A stretch of DNA of 64,000 nt from Rhizobium redzepovicii. Its GTDB lineage: Bacteria; Pseudomonadota; Alphaproteobacteria; Rhizobiales; Rhizobiaceae. Shown here piece by piece: positions 43,692-52,818 of the stretch (positions are counted from its first letter, which is position 1; every line of letters starts with the position of its first letter). The position numbers were made by a program, and so were the translations under genes. The notes under the pieces are model-generated. The model worked only from the letters and a program-made list of their open reading frames with translations. It had not been told where the DNA came from and made no database searches. The stretch lies in the NCBI RefSeq assembly GCF_019793435.1, contig NZ_JAILYH010000002.1:434001-498000 (forward strand), read 5' to 3'.

Positions 43692-45092
43692 TCACGTGAG
43701 CGGAAGCCGCACGGTCACGACGAGGCCGCCGCCTTCAGCTTCGCCGAGCGAGACTGAACCGCCAGCGCCTTCGACGACTTCCCGGACGATCGCCAGCCCC
43801 AAGCCGCTGCCTTCCGCTTCGGTCCCCATGATCCGGTAAAATCGTTCGAAAACCTGTTCGCGCTCCCCGCTCGGAATACCTGGCCCGTTGTCTTCGACGG
43901 TTACGATGGCATGCCTATCGGCCTGCCCCACCGCAACAGTCACCCGTCCATTCGCCCGAGTATAGCGGATCGCGTTGTCGACGAGGTTGACCAGCATCTC
44001 CCGCAACATCGTCCCGTCGCCTTCGACGATGACGGGGCCGTCCGCTTCCAGACCGACGTCGATGTTGCGCCTCAACGCCTCTTCGGCATGCGCTTCCAAG
44101 ATCTCGCGGGCGGCCTTGCTGAGGTCGGCCGCATCGCTGCGCGGGCGCCGGCTTCCGGGCTCGGCCCGTGACAAGGTCAGGAGCTGGCTGGCGAGGCGCG
44201 ATATCTGCCGCGTGCTGGTGCGAAGGGCAAAAAGCGCCTCGTCGCGGCGGGCCGCATCGGCTTCGCGGGCCGCCACGCTTGCCTGGGTCGAAATCAGCGC
44301 CAGGGGCGTTCTCAGTTGATGGGCGGCATTCGATACGAACCGCCGCTGCGCGGCCATCTGGCTTTGGACACGCTCCATATAGTCGTTGAGCGCATGAACG
44401 AGCGGCTGCAGTTCGCTCTGCACCATCTCGGGCGGCAGCGGATCGAGACGGTTGCGGCCGCGCTGGCGCACGGCGTCCCGCAGTCGGAGAGCCGGGGCGA
44501 GGCCGCGTTGGAGCCCGAGGATGGTCATCAGGCTTGCAACGAAGACGAGCACGAACTGCTTGGAGAAGTCCGAAAGCCACAGCTGCCTTCGCATCGCGTA
44601 CTGGCTGTTATGGGTCACGGCGACAGTGACCGAGATGGTGCCGTCATCAGGAAGACCGACGACGGGATGGTCGAGCATCATGACGCGCACATTGGCGCCA
44701 TGGAATGCGCGATCCTCACCTACCCGTTGGACAGTCGGCAACGGCAAATCGGGAAAGCCGCTCACCAGACTGCCCCAGGCGGTGATCACCTGATAGGAGA
44801 CCCGGTCACCGAAACCCGTATCGAACATCTCGAGCGCTGCCGGCGGCACGTCCACCTGAACATTGCCGCCCTCGTCGACGCGGACGGCCTCGGCGATGAC
44901 GCGGGCCGAGGCCAGAAGCGTTCGATCCGTCACCAGCTTCGCCGTCGCATCCGCCGTCCAGAAGCTGTCGTAAAGATTGAAGCCGATCGCGCCGAGAAGG
45001 GTCAGCAGTACCCAGCAGAGCAACTGTACTCTCAGGCTCCGGCTGAGCCGCGCAATCGTCGCGCCGGCCTTTATGACGATGCTATTCGACAT
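43692..45092 (-). CDS. Two-component sensor histidine kinase, TctE-like
   Basis: A 466-residue membrane kinase. A first membrane segment (about 22-42), a periplasmic sensor resembling the 2CSK N-terminal domain, a second membrane segment (about 179-194), a short linker, then the kinase core. The H-box NAAHQLRTPL has the phosphorylated His at 258. The N-box is NLVDNAIRYT, with G-boxes DNGPGIP and GSGLGLAI. Its start overlaps the response-regulator gene by 11 bases. Relatives sense tricarboxylates or other organic acids; the ligand here is unknown. Confidence 0.92.
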   Translation of the reverse strand: MSNSIVIKAGATIARLSRSLRVQLLCWVLLTLLGAIGFNLYDSFWTADATAKLVTDRTLLASARVIAEAVRVDEGGNVQVDVPPAALEMFDTGFGDRVSYQVITAWGSLVSGFPDLPLPTVQRVGEDRAFHGANVRVMMLDHPVVGLPDDGTISVTVAVTHNSQYAMRRQLWLSDFSKQFVLVFVASLMTILGLQRGLAPALRLRDAVRQRGRNRLDPLPPEMVQSELQPLVHALNDYMERVQSQMAAQRRFVSNAAHQLRTPLALISTQASVAAREADAARRDEALFALRTSTRQISRLASQLLTLSRAEPGSRRPRSDAADLSKAAREILEAHAEEALRRNIDVGLEADGPVIVEGDGTMLREMLVNLVDNAIRYTRANGRVTVAVGQADRHAIVTVEDNGPGIPSGEREQVFERFYRIMGTEAEGSGLGLAIVREVVEGAGGSVSLGEAEGGGLVVTVRLPLT

Positions 45093-45750
45093 GTCTGAGG
45101 AGATAACCGAGCCCGCGCAGCGTCGCGATTTGAACCGAGCTGCTTTCGAGCTTCTTTCTGAGCCGGTGGACGTAGATTTCGATGGCGCTCGGATCCGCCT
45201 CGTCGTCGAAACCGAACACGCTTTCGGAAAGAGCGGCTTTCGACACCGTGTTGCCCAGCTTCATGACGAGCTGTTCAAGAACGGCATATTCTCGCGGCGT
45301 CAGCTGCAGCAGCTCGTCCGCGACGAAAAACTGCCGCGTTCCGCCGGAAAAACGCAGGTTGCCGACGGTGATCTCGGACGATGCGCGATCCTGTCCGCGG
45401 CGCACCACCGCGCGGATTCTCGCTTCGAGCTCGGCAATTTCGAAGGGCTTGGCGAGATAGTCGTCGGCGCCACTGTCGAGCCCCGCCACACGGCCGTCCA
45501 AGCTTGCATTCGCGGTCAGGATGATCACCGGAAGCTTGTTTCCCGACTGCCTTAGCCGCTTCAAAAGCGTCAATCCGTCAAGCTTGGGCAGCGCAAGGTC
45601 GAGGATCATCGCCGAATACTCGGCCACCTTGAGCATATGCTCGGCATCCTCGCCGTCATGGGCGATATCGATAGCATATTGCGCCTGCCGCAGGGCTTTG
45701 CCCAGCCAGGCCGCCAGATCCTTGTTGTCCTCCACCACAAGCAGTCTCAT
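45082..45750 (-). CDS. OmpR-family response regulator, TctD-like
   Basis: A 222-residue regulator. The receiver domain has the acidic pair ED at 7-8, phosphoacceptor D51, T79 and K101. The C-terminal winged helix contains LTPREYAVLEQLVMKLGNTVSKAAL and the EIYVHRLRKKL recognition helix. It is the first gene of the pair and is translationally coupled to its kinase. Targets are not visible here. The convergent NitT/TauT transporter genes and the adjacent carbohydrate module C are both possible but unsupported. Confidence 0.92.
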   Translation of the reverse strand: MRLLVVEDNKDLAAWLGKALRQAQYAIDIAHDGEDAEHMLKVAEYSAMILDLALPKLDGLTLLKRLRQSGNKLPVIILTANASLDGRVAGLDSGADDYLAKPFEIAELEARIRAVVRRGQDRASSEITVGNLRFSGGTRQFFVADELLQLTPREYAVLEQLVMKLGNTVSKAALSESVFGFDDEADPSAIEIYVHRLRKKLESSSVQIATLRGLGYLLRHVE

Positions 45751-45803
45751 CCATCCCCCTTAGCACGGGCAGACGGTCTGGCGGAAGCGCGACACGGGTG
45801 GTT

Positions 45804-46649
45804 CTAGGCGTGCTCGGCCTCGCCCTCGACGGCAACGGCTGCGAAGTTCCGGTCTCCGGCCATCGGCACCTCCGTTCCCCAGATTTCGATCTGCGTCAGC
45901 GCCGGAAAGGGCGAGCCGTCCTCCGCCTTGATCAGGCGGTGCAGCTCCACCCATTCGACGATGCAGGGTTCTATGGAAAAGCCTTGCGCAGCACCGGACT
46001 TCACCAGCGGAAAGGAGCAGCTCCCGCCGTTCGAGAAGGTGACGCTGGCTTTCTCCCACCAGGAATCATGCGGGAAGTCCGCCCGGAGGTAGAAGACAAT
46101 CTCATCGATGCGGACGGGCCGGCCGAATTCCACCGTCAGCGCGGCTTCAGGATCTCGATTGATGCCCCAGCTGGTATAGGGCCAAAAGCCATGATCGTCG
46201 TTGGCCTTTTCGCCATCGATGGCGTTGCGCGCGGCAAAGACGGCCTCACCCCGGGTTTCGACATTCGCGCGCGCATGCGGAAACAGCGTCCGATTGGCGT
46301 GATCGTCCCAGGGGTTCAGGGCGAGATTACGCCGCTGGGCAATCTCGTCGGGCCGCGCGCTTCGGACCGAAAGCCGATGAATATCGCCCCTGAAGGCGTT
46401 CGGCGAATAGGGTTTACGCTTGTCGCCGAACGGCACGGCGAGGCAATAATCGCATCCCTTCATATAGACCGGGCCGGGTTGATTCGCGCTGTCCAGCGCC
46501 AGAAAGATATGTCCGGGTTCGGACGCCTCCACGACTACGCAGTCGCCCTCGCGATAGCTCTGCCGATAGACCAGAAACGTCTCGCCCTGCCCCGTGGCGC
46601 TTGCCAGCACGAAGCCATCGGCATCCATGATCTTCAGCGTCAATTCCAT
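45804..46649 (-). CDS. Discoidin-like (F5/8 type C) protein of module C
   Basis: A 281-residue protein with no signal peptide. The C-terminal two thirds resemble a galactose-binding / F5/8 type C fold: AARNAIDGEKANDDHGFWPYTSWGIN, ALTVEFGRPVRIDEIVFYLR and LTQIEIWG. The N-terminal hundred residues are beta-rich and unassigned. Such folds bind sugars, and some are fused to glycosidases; here it stands alone, 16 bases downstream of the heparinase-like gene. It may hold an oligosaccharide for cytoplasmic enzymes. No catalytic residues are recognised. Confidence 0.62.
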   Translation of the reverse strand: MELTLKIMDADGFVLASATGQGETFLVYRQSYREGDCVVVEASEPGHIFLALDSANQPGPVYMKGCDYCLAVPFGDKRKPYSPNAFRGDIHRLSVRSARPDEIAQRRNLALNPWDDHANRTLFPHARANVETRGEAVFAARNAIDGEKANDDHGFWPYTSWGINRDPEAALTVEFGRPVRIDEIVFYLRADFPHDSWWEKASVTFSNGGSCSFPLVKSGAAQGFSIEPCIVEWVELHRLIKAEDGSPFPALTQIEIWGTEVPMAGDRNFAAVAVEGEAEHA

Positions 46650-46665
46650 GCTCGCCCTCCTCAGG

Positions 46666-48459
46666 CTAGACGATCCGCAATCTCAGAAGCTTGCCGGCAA
46701 ACGGCAGGCGCAGCCGGTAGAGCTTCTCGGGCCAGGCCGCTTTCAGCCTGATGTCATCAACGTCGATCTCGTCGATCTCGATCGACCCGGCGCCATCGAC
46801 GGAAATGCTGCCGAGATCGGCGAGATTGATCCGGCCGGGGGCAACGGTCGGCGCCACACATGTCATCAGCGACAGGACGGCCGGCTTGCCGCCGTCATAG
46901 GTATCGACGATCTCGACATGGCGACCCCGTTTCAGGGAGACCGTGCGCCGATAGCTGCGCACATTCGCTTCCGGGGGATAGGCGCCTGATATATCGAGAG
47001 AGATGCGCGCCTCGCTGTCGCCGAAATCGAAATCGACATCGCCGGCGCCGAAGGCTTCGCCGGCGGACTGCATGACGCCTTCGAAGGTCGGCAGATTGTG
47101 ATAGGCCGATTGCATCGTCCATATTTCGTAACGCCGCGGCGAAAAGGTTTTTGCCGTGTAGGTCTCGACGCCGACGTCGATCAGGAAGGGTCGGCCGTTC
47201 TTGTAGAGCGTGAGGCTGCCGACATCGTTGTGATTGTGGCCTTCGCCGTTGTTGCCGGCCTTGACCGCGAGCGAAAATTGCCCGTCGCGGGCGATGAACA
47301 GGCCGATGCCGGGATAAAAGATATCCCGGCCGGATGCCGGCTGCGGTTCGGCGGCGGGGATCGTATGACCGACCAGCAGCTCCTGAACGCGGTACCAGAG
47401 GTTCCATTCGCCGGGCAGGTGCGGGGTCTCGGCTGCCGCCCGGTCGGCTGCGGCGAACGTCGCCAGCATCTCCGAACCAACAGACTTGCCGAACAGGTAT
47501 TCCCGTAGGCTGCAAGGCTCGACCACCGCGGAGGAATCCGCGAAGTTGAAATAATGGCGGCCGGCAACATGCATGTTGGCGATGTATTCGGCCATATTGC
47601 GGATCTTCGGCTGCTGCCAGATCCCGTCGAACAGGCCGGGCGCCACGCTATCGAGCACGGTCAGCGCGCCGTTCAGGCAGAGTGCGGCATGGCGATAATA
47701 GACGACGCCCTCTTCGCAGGCCCCGTCCTCGGCATAATCCTTAAGGAATGCATCGAGACTGCCGAGCGCTTTTTCGACCACGGCGCGGCGTGTAGGCTTG
47801 TCGGTCTTGAGCGAGAAGGTGGTTAAAAGAACATTCTGGGTAATCCAGGCCGTCCAATTGTTCATCCGCTCCTCGCCGCTGCCCATCCACCAGAAATGCC
47901 GGCCGAGATAGGGTGTCAGGATGCGGGTCTCGATCTCGCGTTCCACACGCGCCGCAATCTCCGCGCTGATGCCGTCGAGCGCATCGCCGAGCAGGGCGAC
48001 GATCGTCGCCAGAAGGGCTGCCGTTTCGGCCGCGAAGAGATCGACAACCGGCTGCGAAGTGTCGGGAAGCGGCAAACGCGGGCCGCCGCGCCCATAGGCA
48101 TTATGCGCCGGAAGCTGCCAGCCGCTCTCCTCGGCAATCAGGAAGATGCCGTCGACGATCTTCGGCAGGAACCGCCCCCCCGCTTCCAAGAGTTCGGCTA
48201 GCACAAGATCATTGAGCATCCGCCGACGGGTGAAATAAAGCGCCTCGAAGTGCGAGCGGTTGCCGGTCTGCGTGTACTCCCGGTAATCGGAGGCAGTGAT
48301 GAGAGGCCAGGCGCGCGCAAATGTGGCTTCGGCATCGCGCACGACCACATCCCGCGCAGTCTGCGGCACCGCGTTCCATCTCTCACGGTCGGAGTAGGTA
48401 GATCCCGGCGTGAAATCGCCGAGGACGTCCGGCAGCTTCTCTGAAATCTCGCTGAACAT
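46666..48459 (-). CDS. Heparinase II/III-family polysaccharide lyase-like protein
   Basis: A 597-residue protein with an alpha-toroid N-terminal half and a beta-sandwich C-terminal half. The family hallmark is the histidine-rich GNNGEGHNHNDVGSLTLYKNG followed by FLIDVGVETYTAK, a region that in heparinase II/III lyases holds metal and catalytic histidines. Substrate would be a uronate-containing glycan, split by beta-elimination to give an unsaturated end. The absence of a signal peptide argues for action on imported oligosaccharides. Divergent from the module C transporter operon, and followed by the discoidin-like gene. Confidence 0.82.
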   Translation of the reverse strand: MFSEISEKLPDVLGDFTPGSTYSDRERWNAVPQTARDVVVRDAEATFARAWPLITASDYREYTQTGNRSHFEALYFTRRRMLNDLVLAELLEAGGRFLPKIVDGIFLIAEESGWQLPAHNAYGRGGPRLPLPDTSQPVVDLFAAETAALLATIVALLGDALDGISAEIAARVEREIETRILTPYLGRHFWWMGSGEERMNNWTAWITQNVLLTTFSLKTDKPTRRAVVEKALGSLDAFLKDYAEDGACEEGVVYYRHAALCLNGALTVLDSVAPGLFDGIWQQPKIRNMAEYIANMHVAGRHYFNFADSSAVVEPCSLREYLFGKSVGSEMLATFAAADRAAAETPHLPGEWNLWYRVQELLVGHTIPAAEPQPASGRDIFYPGIGLFIARDGQFSLAVKAGNNGEGHNHNDVGSLTLYKNGRPFLIDVGVETYTAKTFSPRRYEIWTMQSAYHNLPTFEGVMQSAGEAFGAGDVDFDFGDSEARISLDISGAYPPEANVRSYRRTVSLKRGRHVEIVDTYDGGKPAVLSLMTCVAPTVAPGRINLADLGSISVDGAGSIEIDEIDVDDIRLKAAWPEKLYRLRLPFAGKLLRLRIV

Positions 48460-48706
48460 GTCCCTCCCCGCATTGGAAAAGCCTCGATGGCGGCATCGGC
48501 CTGATGCTCACCTATCATATGTTTTTGGCGCTCGCCATAAAATTTGTATGATCTATTCAGAACTTGTTTGACCAATACCGGAGATGTGCTATGTCCTTGG
48601 CAGGAGGAAGAACAGGCGGCGCCCGCGCGCCCAAACGGCTCTGGATTGAAGTTGGAGAATCCTGGAAGCCGCCAGCCGCAGAATGCCCGTCCAGGAGGAA
48701 GCATCG

Positions 48707-49663
48707 GTGTCCATATCGAATTCGGTCATCTCTAGGGATGGCGCCCCGGCCGTGGCCCGCCGGAAGGTCACCGTCCTGTCCAAGCGCCAGCGCAAGGTCC
48801 GCAATGCGCTCGTCGCCTATTCGTTCATCGCGCCGAACTTCCTCGGCTTCGCCGTCTTCACGCTCGGCCCGATCCTCTTCGCCTTCGCGCTTGCCTTCAT
48901 GCATTGGGACGGCTCGAACGCGATCACCTTCGCAGGCCTCGACAACTTCTGGCGGCTCTTCGAGGACAAGGCCTTCATCGCGGCGTTCTGGAACACGATC
49001 ATCTACACGGCTGCCTCGGTGCCGGCGACGCTCCTTTGCGCGCTCGGTCTCGCCGTTCTTCTCAACCAGAAGATCGTGGGACGGAATTTCTTCCGCACGG
49101 CAATGTTCTTCCCCTATGTCGCCTCGCTGGTCGCCGTCGCCGTCGTCTGGAACATGATCTTCAACCCCGAGATGGGGCCGGTGAACATGATCCTTTACAC
49201 GCTCGGCCTTGACCCCAAGAACATGCCAGGATGGTCGGCCGACCGCCACTGGGCGATGGTGACGGTGATCCTCTTCGGCATCTGGAAGAACATGGGCTAT
49301 TACATGGTCATCTATCTGGCCGGCCTGCAGGGCATCAATTCGGAGCTCTATGAGGCCGCCGATCTCGATGGCGCCAATTCCTGGCAGAAGTTCATCCATG
49401 TCACGGTGCCGCAGCTCGGGCCAACGACCTTCTTCGTCACCGTCATGCTGACGATCCAGTCCTTCAAGGTGTTCGACCAGATCTACATGATCACCCAGGG
49501 CGGACCCGGCACCTCGACGCTCGTCCTCGTCTACCACATCTACAACGAGGCCTTCATTTCCTGGGATCTCGGCTATTCCAGCATGGTTGCGCTCGTTCTG
49601 TTCTTCCTCGTGCTCGCCGTCACCGTCTTCCAGTTCCGGCGCCAGAGGGAGGATGGTGAATGA
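48707..49663 (+). CDS. CUT1 sugar ABC transporter permease, MalF type (module C)
   Basis: About 318 residues from the GTG at 48707, preferred because AGGAGGAA lies 6 bases before it; ATG at 48683 is the alternative. Six membrane segments are expected, and the EAA loop is YEAADLDGANSWQKFIHVTVPQ. It is the first gene of a six-gene run and overlaps the next permease by 4 bases (ATGA). The roughly 247 bases upstream separate it from the divergent lyase gene and contain an ATCATA/TATGAT inverted pair near 48517-48551. Confidence 0.9.
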   Translation: MSISNSVISRDGAPAVARRKVTVLSKRQRKVRNALVAYSFIAPNFLGFAVFTLGPILFAFALAFMHWDGSNAITFAGLDNFWRLFEDKAFIAAFWNTIIYTAASVPATLLCALGLAVLLNQKIVGRNFFRTAMFFPYVASLVAVAVVWNMIFNPEMGPVNMILYTLGLDPKNMPGWSADRHWAMVTVILFGIWKNMGYYMVIYLAGLQGINSELYEAADLDGANSWQKFIHVTVPQLGPTTFFVTVMLTIQSFKVFDQIYMITQGGPGTSTLVLVYHIYNEAFISWDLGYSSMVALVLFFLVLAVTVFQFRRQREDGE

Positions 49664-50496
49664 GGATCGCAGGACGCAAGGTGACCCTCAAATCGGTCCT
49701 CCTCTATGCGATCGTCATCACGGTGACGGTTGTCATGCTGATGCCCTTCGCCTGGATGCTCTCGGCATCCCTGAAGCTCAGCCGCGACGTCTTCGCCTTC
49801 CCGATCGAGTGGATACCGTCCGAGCCGCAATGGCATAACTACGTCGATATCTGGACGAAGATCCCGCTTGCGCTCTTCATCTACAACACCTCGAAGCTGA
49901 CGATCATCGTCACGCTGCTGCAACTTTTGACCTCCAGCTTTGCCGCCTACGCCTTCGCCAAGCTGAATTTCCCCTACAAGAACACCCTGTTCCTCGGCTA
50001 CATCGCCACCATCGCCATGCCCTGGCAGGTCTATATGGTGCCGCAATTCCTGCTGATGCGCGAATTCGGCCTCAACAACACCCATCTGGCACTGATCTGC
50101 CTGCAGGCTTTCACCGCCTTCGGCGTCTTCCTGATGCGGCAGTTCTACATGTCGATCCCGACCGAGCTCTGCGAGGCGGCCCGCATCGACGGCATGAACG
50201 AGTACCAGATCTGGGCGCGCATCATGCTGCCGCTGTCGAAGCCCGCGCTCTCGACACTGACGATCTTCACCTTCGTCACCACCTGGAACGATTTTCTCGG
50301 GCCGATGATCTACCTGACCAAGACCGAGCTGAAGACCGTCCAGATCGGCCTTCGCATGTTCATCTCGCAATATTCGGCCGAATACGGGCTCATCATGGCG
50401 GCCTCTGTCGTCGCCCTCATTCCGGTTCTCGTCGTCTTCCTCTCTCTCCAGCGCTTCTTCGTCGAGGGTATCGCCTCGACCGGACTGAAGGGTTAA
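49660..50496 (+). CDS. CUT1 sugar ABC transporter permease, MalG type (module C)
   Basis: A 278-residue permease of typical MalG length. The EAA loop reads CEAARIDGMNEYQIWARIMLPL and the C-terminus LQRFFVEGIASTGLKG is the usual family end. It overlaps its partner by 4 bases and is followed after only 4 bases by the GH88 gene, so transporter and enzyme are made together. It moves an oligosaccharide, probably bearing an unsaturated uronic acid, into the cytoplasm. Confidence 0.92.
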   Translation: MRIAGRKVTLKSVLLYAIVITVTVVMLMPFAWMLSASLKLSRDVFAFPIEWIPSEPQWHNYVDIWTKIPLALFIYNTSKLTIIVTLLQLLTSSFAAYAFAKLNFPYKNTLFLGYIATIAMPWQVYMVPQFLLMREFGLNNTHLALICLQAFTAFGVFLMRQFYMSIPTELCEAARIDGMNEYQIWARIMLPLSKPALSTLTIFTFVTTWNDFLGPMIYLTKTELKTVQIGLRMFISQYSAEYGLIMAASVVALIPVLVVFLSLQRFFVEGIASTGLKG

Positions 50497-50500
50497 ATCC

Positions 50501-51673
50501 ATGAACGCCGTCTCGTCCGTCGCCCCGCAGCCGATCACCGACCAGGAGGTCAAAGCCGCGCTCGATCTTGCCGTCGGGCAGATCAGGCGCAACCTTCCCG
50601 CCTTCACCCATGCCTCGCAGAACCATTCAAGCGTCGGAAATTTCTATCCCGCGGTGGCGAACGACCAATGGACCGCGGGTTTCTGGCCCGGAGAGCTGTG
50701 GCTCGCTTTCGAGCACAGCGGCGAGGCGGTTTTCCGCGATGCCGCGCAGATCCAGGTCCAATCGTTCCTGCATCGGATCGTGAACCGCATCGAGACGGAT
50801 CATCACGACATGGGCTTTCTCTATTCGCCCTCCTGCATCGCCGCCTGGAAGCTTGTCGGAGATGAGGATGGCCGCAGGGCCGCCATCCTGGCAGCCGACC
50901 AGTTGATCGAGCGTTTCCAACCCGTCGGCCAGTTCATCCAGGCCTGGGGCCGCAAGGGGGTGGCGGAAGAATACCGCTACATCATCGACTGCTTGCTGAA
51001 CCTGCCGCTTCTCTACTGGGCGAGCCGCGAGACCGGCGATCCGAAATATCGCGAGATCGCTCTCATTCACGCCCGCACCACGCTCGCCAATTCGGTTCGG
51101 CCGGACGATTCCACCTATCACACCTTCTACATGGACCCGGTCACGGGAGCGCCGGTGCGCGGCGCCACCAAGCAAGGTTACAGGGACGACAGCGCCTGGG
51201 CGCGCGGACAGGCCTGGGCCATCTCGGGAATGGCGCTCTCCTATCGCTATGAGCGGATCGAGGAATACCGCCAAACCTTCGACCGGCTGCTCGCCTTCTA
51301 TCTCAACCGGCTGCCGGCCGACATGGTGCCCTATTGGGATCTCGTCTTTTCGGACGGCGACGGCGAGCCGCGCGACAGCTCGTCGGCGTCGATCACCGCC
51401 TGCGGCCTTCTGGAAATGGCCGATCTCGTCGAGCCGGAACCGGCCGCACGCTATCGCACCCTGGCGCGCCGCATGATGAAGAGCCTTGCCGATCACTACG
51501 CGGTCAAGGACCCAGCCGTCTCCAACGGCCTGGTGCTGCACGCCACCTATTCGAAGAAATCGCCGTTCAACACCTGCCGCGGCGAGGGTGTCGATGAATG
51601 CGTCTCCTGGGGAGATTATTATTACATGGAAGCTTTGACGCGCCTTTCGCGCAGCTGGTCTTCCTATTGGTGA
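50501..51673 (+). CDS. GH88 unsaturated glucuronyl/galacturonyl hydrolase
   Basis: A 390-residue (alpha/alpha)6-barrel enzyme. The two catalytic-site aspartates of the family can be placed: D103 in HHDMGFLYSP and D163 in YIIDCLLNLPLLYWAS, corresponding to D88 and D149 of the Bacillus GL1 enzyme. The C-terminal CVSWGDYYYMEAL is also typical. It removes the 4,5-unsaturated uronic acid that lyases leave on the non-reducing end. No signal peptide is present, so it acts after import, and it complements the divergent heparinase-like lyase gene. Confidence 0.9.
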   Translation: MNAVSSVAPQPITDQEVKAALDLAVGQIRRNLPAFTHASQNHSSVGNFYPAVANDQWTAGFWPGELWLAFEHSGEAVFRDAAQIQVQSFLHRIVNRIETDHHDMGFLYSPSCIAAWKLVGDEDGRRAAILAADQLIERFQPVGQFIQAWGRKGVAEEYRYIIDCLLNLPLLYWASRETGDPKYREIALIHARTTLANSVRPDDSTYHTFYMDPVTGAPVRGATKQGYRDDSAWARGQAWAISGMALSYRYERIEEYRQTFDRLLAFYLNRLPADMVPYWDLVFSDGDGEPRDSSSASITACGLLEMADLVEPEPAARYRTLARRMMKSLADHYAVKDPAVSNGLVLHATYSKKSPFNTCRGEGVDECVSWGDYYYMEALTRLSRSWSSYW

Positions 51674-51688
51674 ATTCAGGAGGACCCG

Positions 51689-52798
51689 ATGGCCAGCATT
51701 TCGCTTAAAGAGCTGAACAAATCCTACGGCGCGCTCACCGTCGTCCACGACATCGACCTCGAAATCGCTGACAAGGAATTCATCATCCTGGTCGGCCCCT
51801 CCGGCTGCGGTAAATCGACGACGCTGCGGATGATCGCCGGCCTCGAGGAGATATCGGGAGGAGAGCTCAAGATCGGCGGCGACGTCATGAACGACGTTCC
51901 CTCCAAGGATCGGGATATCGCCATGGTTTTCCAGAACTATGCGCTGTACCCGCATATGACCGTCTACAAGAACATGGCTTTCGGTCTGCAGCTGAGGAAG
52001 GTGTCGCGCGACTTCATCGATGCCCAGGTGCAGGACGCCGCCAGGATCCTCGACATCTCTCATCTCCTGAACCGCAAGCCGAAGGCGCTTTCGGGCGGGC
52101 AGCGCCAGCGCGTCGCGCTCGGCCGTGCGATGGTGCGCAATCCGGCGGTCTTCCTTCTCGACGAGCCGCTTTCCAATCTCGATGCCAAACTGCGCGGCAC
52201 GATGCGTTCGGAAATCACCAAGCTGCACAAGCGCCTCAACGCCACCTTCATCTACGTCACCCACGACCAGGTGGAGGCCATGACCATGGCGGACCGGATC
52301 GTCGTCATGAAGGACGGGCACATCCAGCAGGTGGATACGCCGCAGAACCTCTACGACCGTCCCGTCAACATGTTCGTCGCCGGCTTCATCGGCGCGCCGC
52401 AGATGAACATGCTGCCCTCGACCATTTTGCGCCGGGACGACGGCTATATCGCCGTCTTCGACGGCCGGGAACTGCCGCTGCCCGCCCATTTCGACAAGGG
52501 CAGGATCGCCCCCTACGAGGGCCGCGAACTGGTGCTTGGCATCCGTCCGGAGAATTTCCACGAGCTGCCGCCGGCCGACATCGCACCGGAGAACCTGGCG
52601 CCCCTCAAGGCGGTCGTCGAACTGGCCGAGCCCATGGGCTCGGAAGTGCATCTGAACATGGTGGCAGGCGGGCGCAATCTCATCGCCCGCGTCTCGCCGC
52701 GCTACCGGCCTGATATCGGCGAGGAGGCGACGCTGGTCGCCGATATGACCAATGCGCAGCTGTTCGACAAGGAAACGGAACGCTCGATTCTATACTGA
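51689..52798 (+). CDS. CUT1 sugar ABC transporter ATP-binding protein (module C)
   Basis: A 369-residue MsmK/UgpC-like ATPase with Walker A GPSGCGKST, signature LSGGQRQRVALGRA, Walker B VFLLDEPLSNLDA, switch histidine in THDQVEAMTMAD, and a C-terminal regulatory domain (LVLGIRPENFHELPP). It follows the GH88 gene after 15 bases with a clear AGGAGG. It drives the module C permeases and, like the module A ATPase, is a candidate to serve module B. Confidence 0.93.
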   Translation: MASISLKELNKSYGALTVVHDIDLEIADKEFIILVGPSGCGKSTTLRMIAGLEEISGGELKIGGDVMNDVPSKDRDIAMVFQNYALYPHMTVYKNMAFGLQLRKVSRDFIDAQVQDAARILDISHLLNRKPKALSGGQRQRVALGRAMVRNPAVFLLDEPLSNLDAKLRGTMRSEITKLHKRLNATFIYVTHDQVEAMTMADRIVVMKDGHIQQVDTPQNLYDRPVNMFVAGFIGAPQMNMLPSTILRRDDGYIAVFDGRELPLPAHFDKGRIAPYEGRELVLGIRPENFHELPPADIAPENLAPLKAVVELAEPMGSEVHLNMVAGGRNLIARVSPRYRPDIGEEATLVADMTNAQLFDKETERSILY

Positions 52799-52818
52799 GG
52801 CGCCTGCGGGAGACGGCT

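Noticed and set aside
50627..52651. Long minus-strand open frame opposite the GH88 and ATPase genes
   Set aside because: It crosses two certain genes and their boundary on the other strand and has no recognisable domain.
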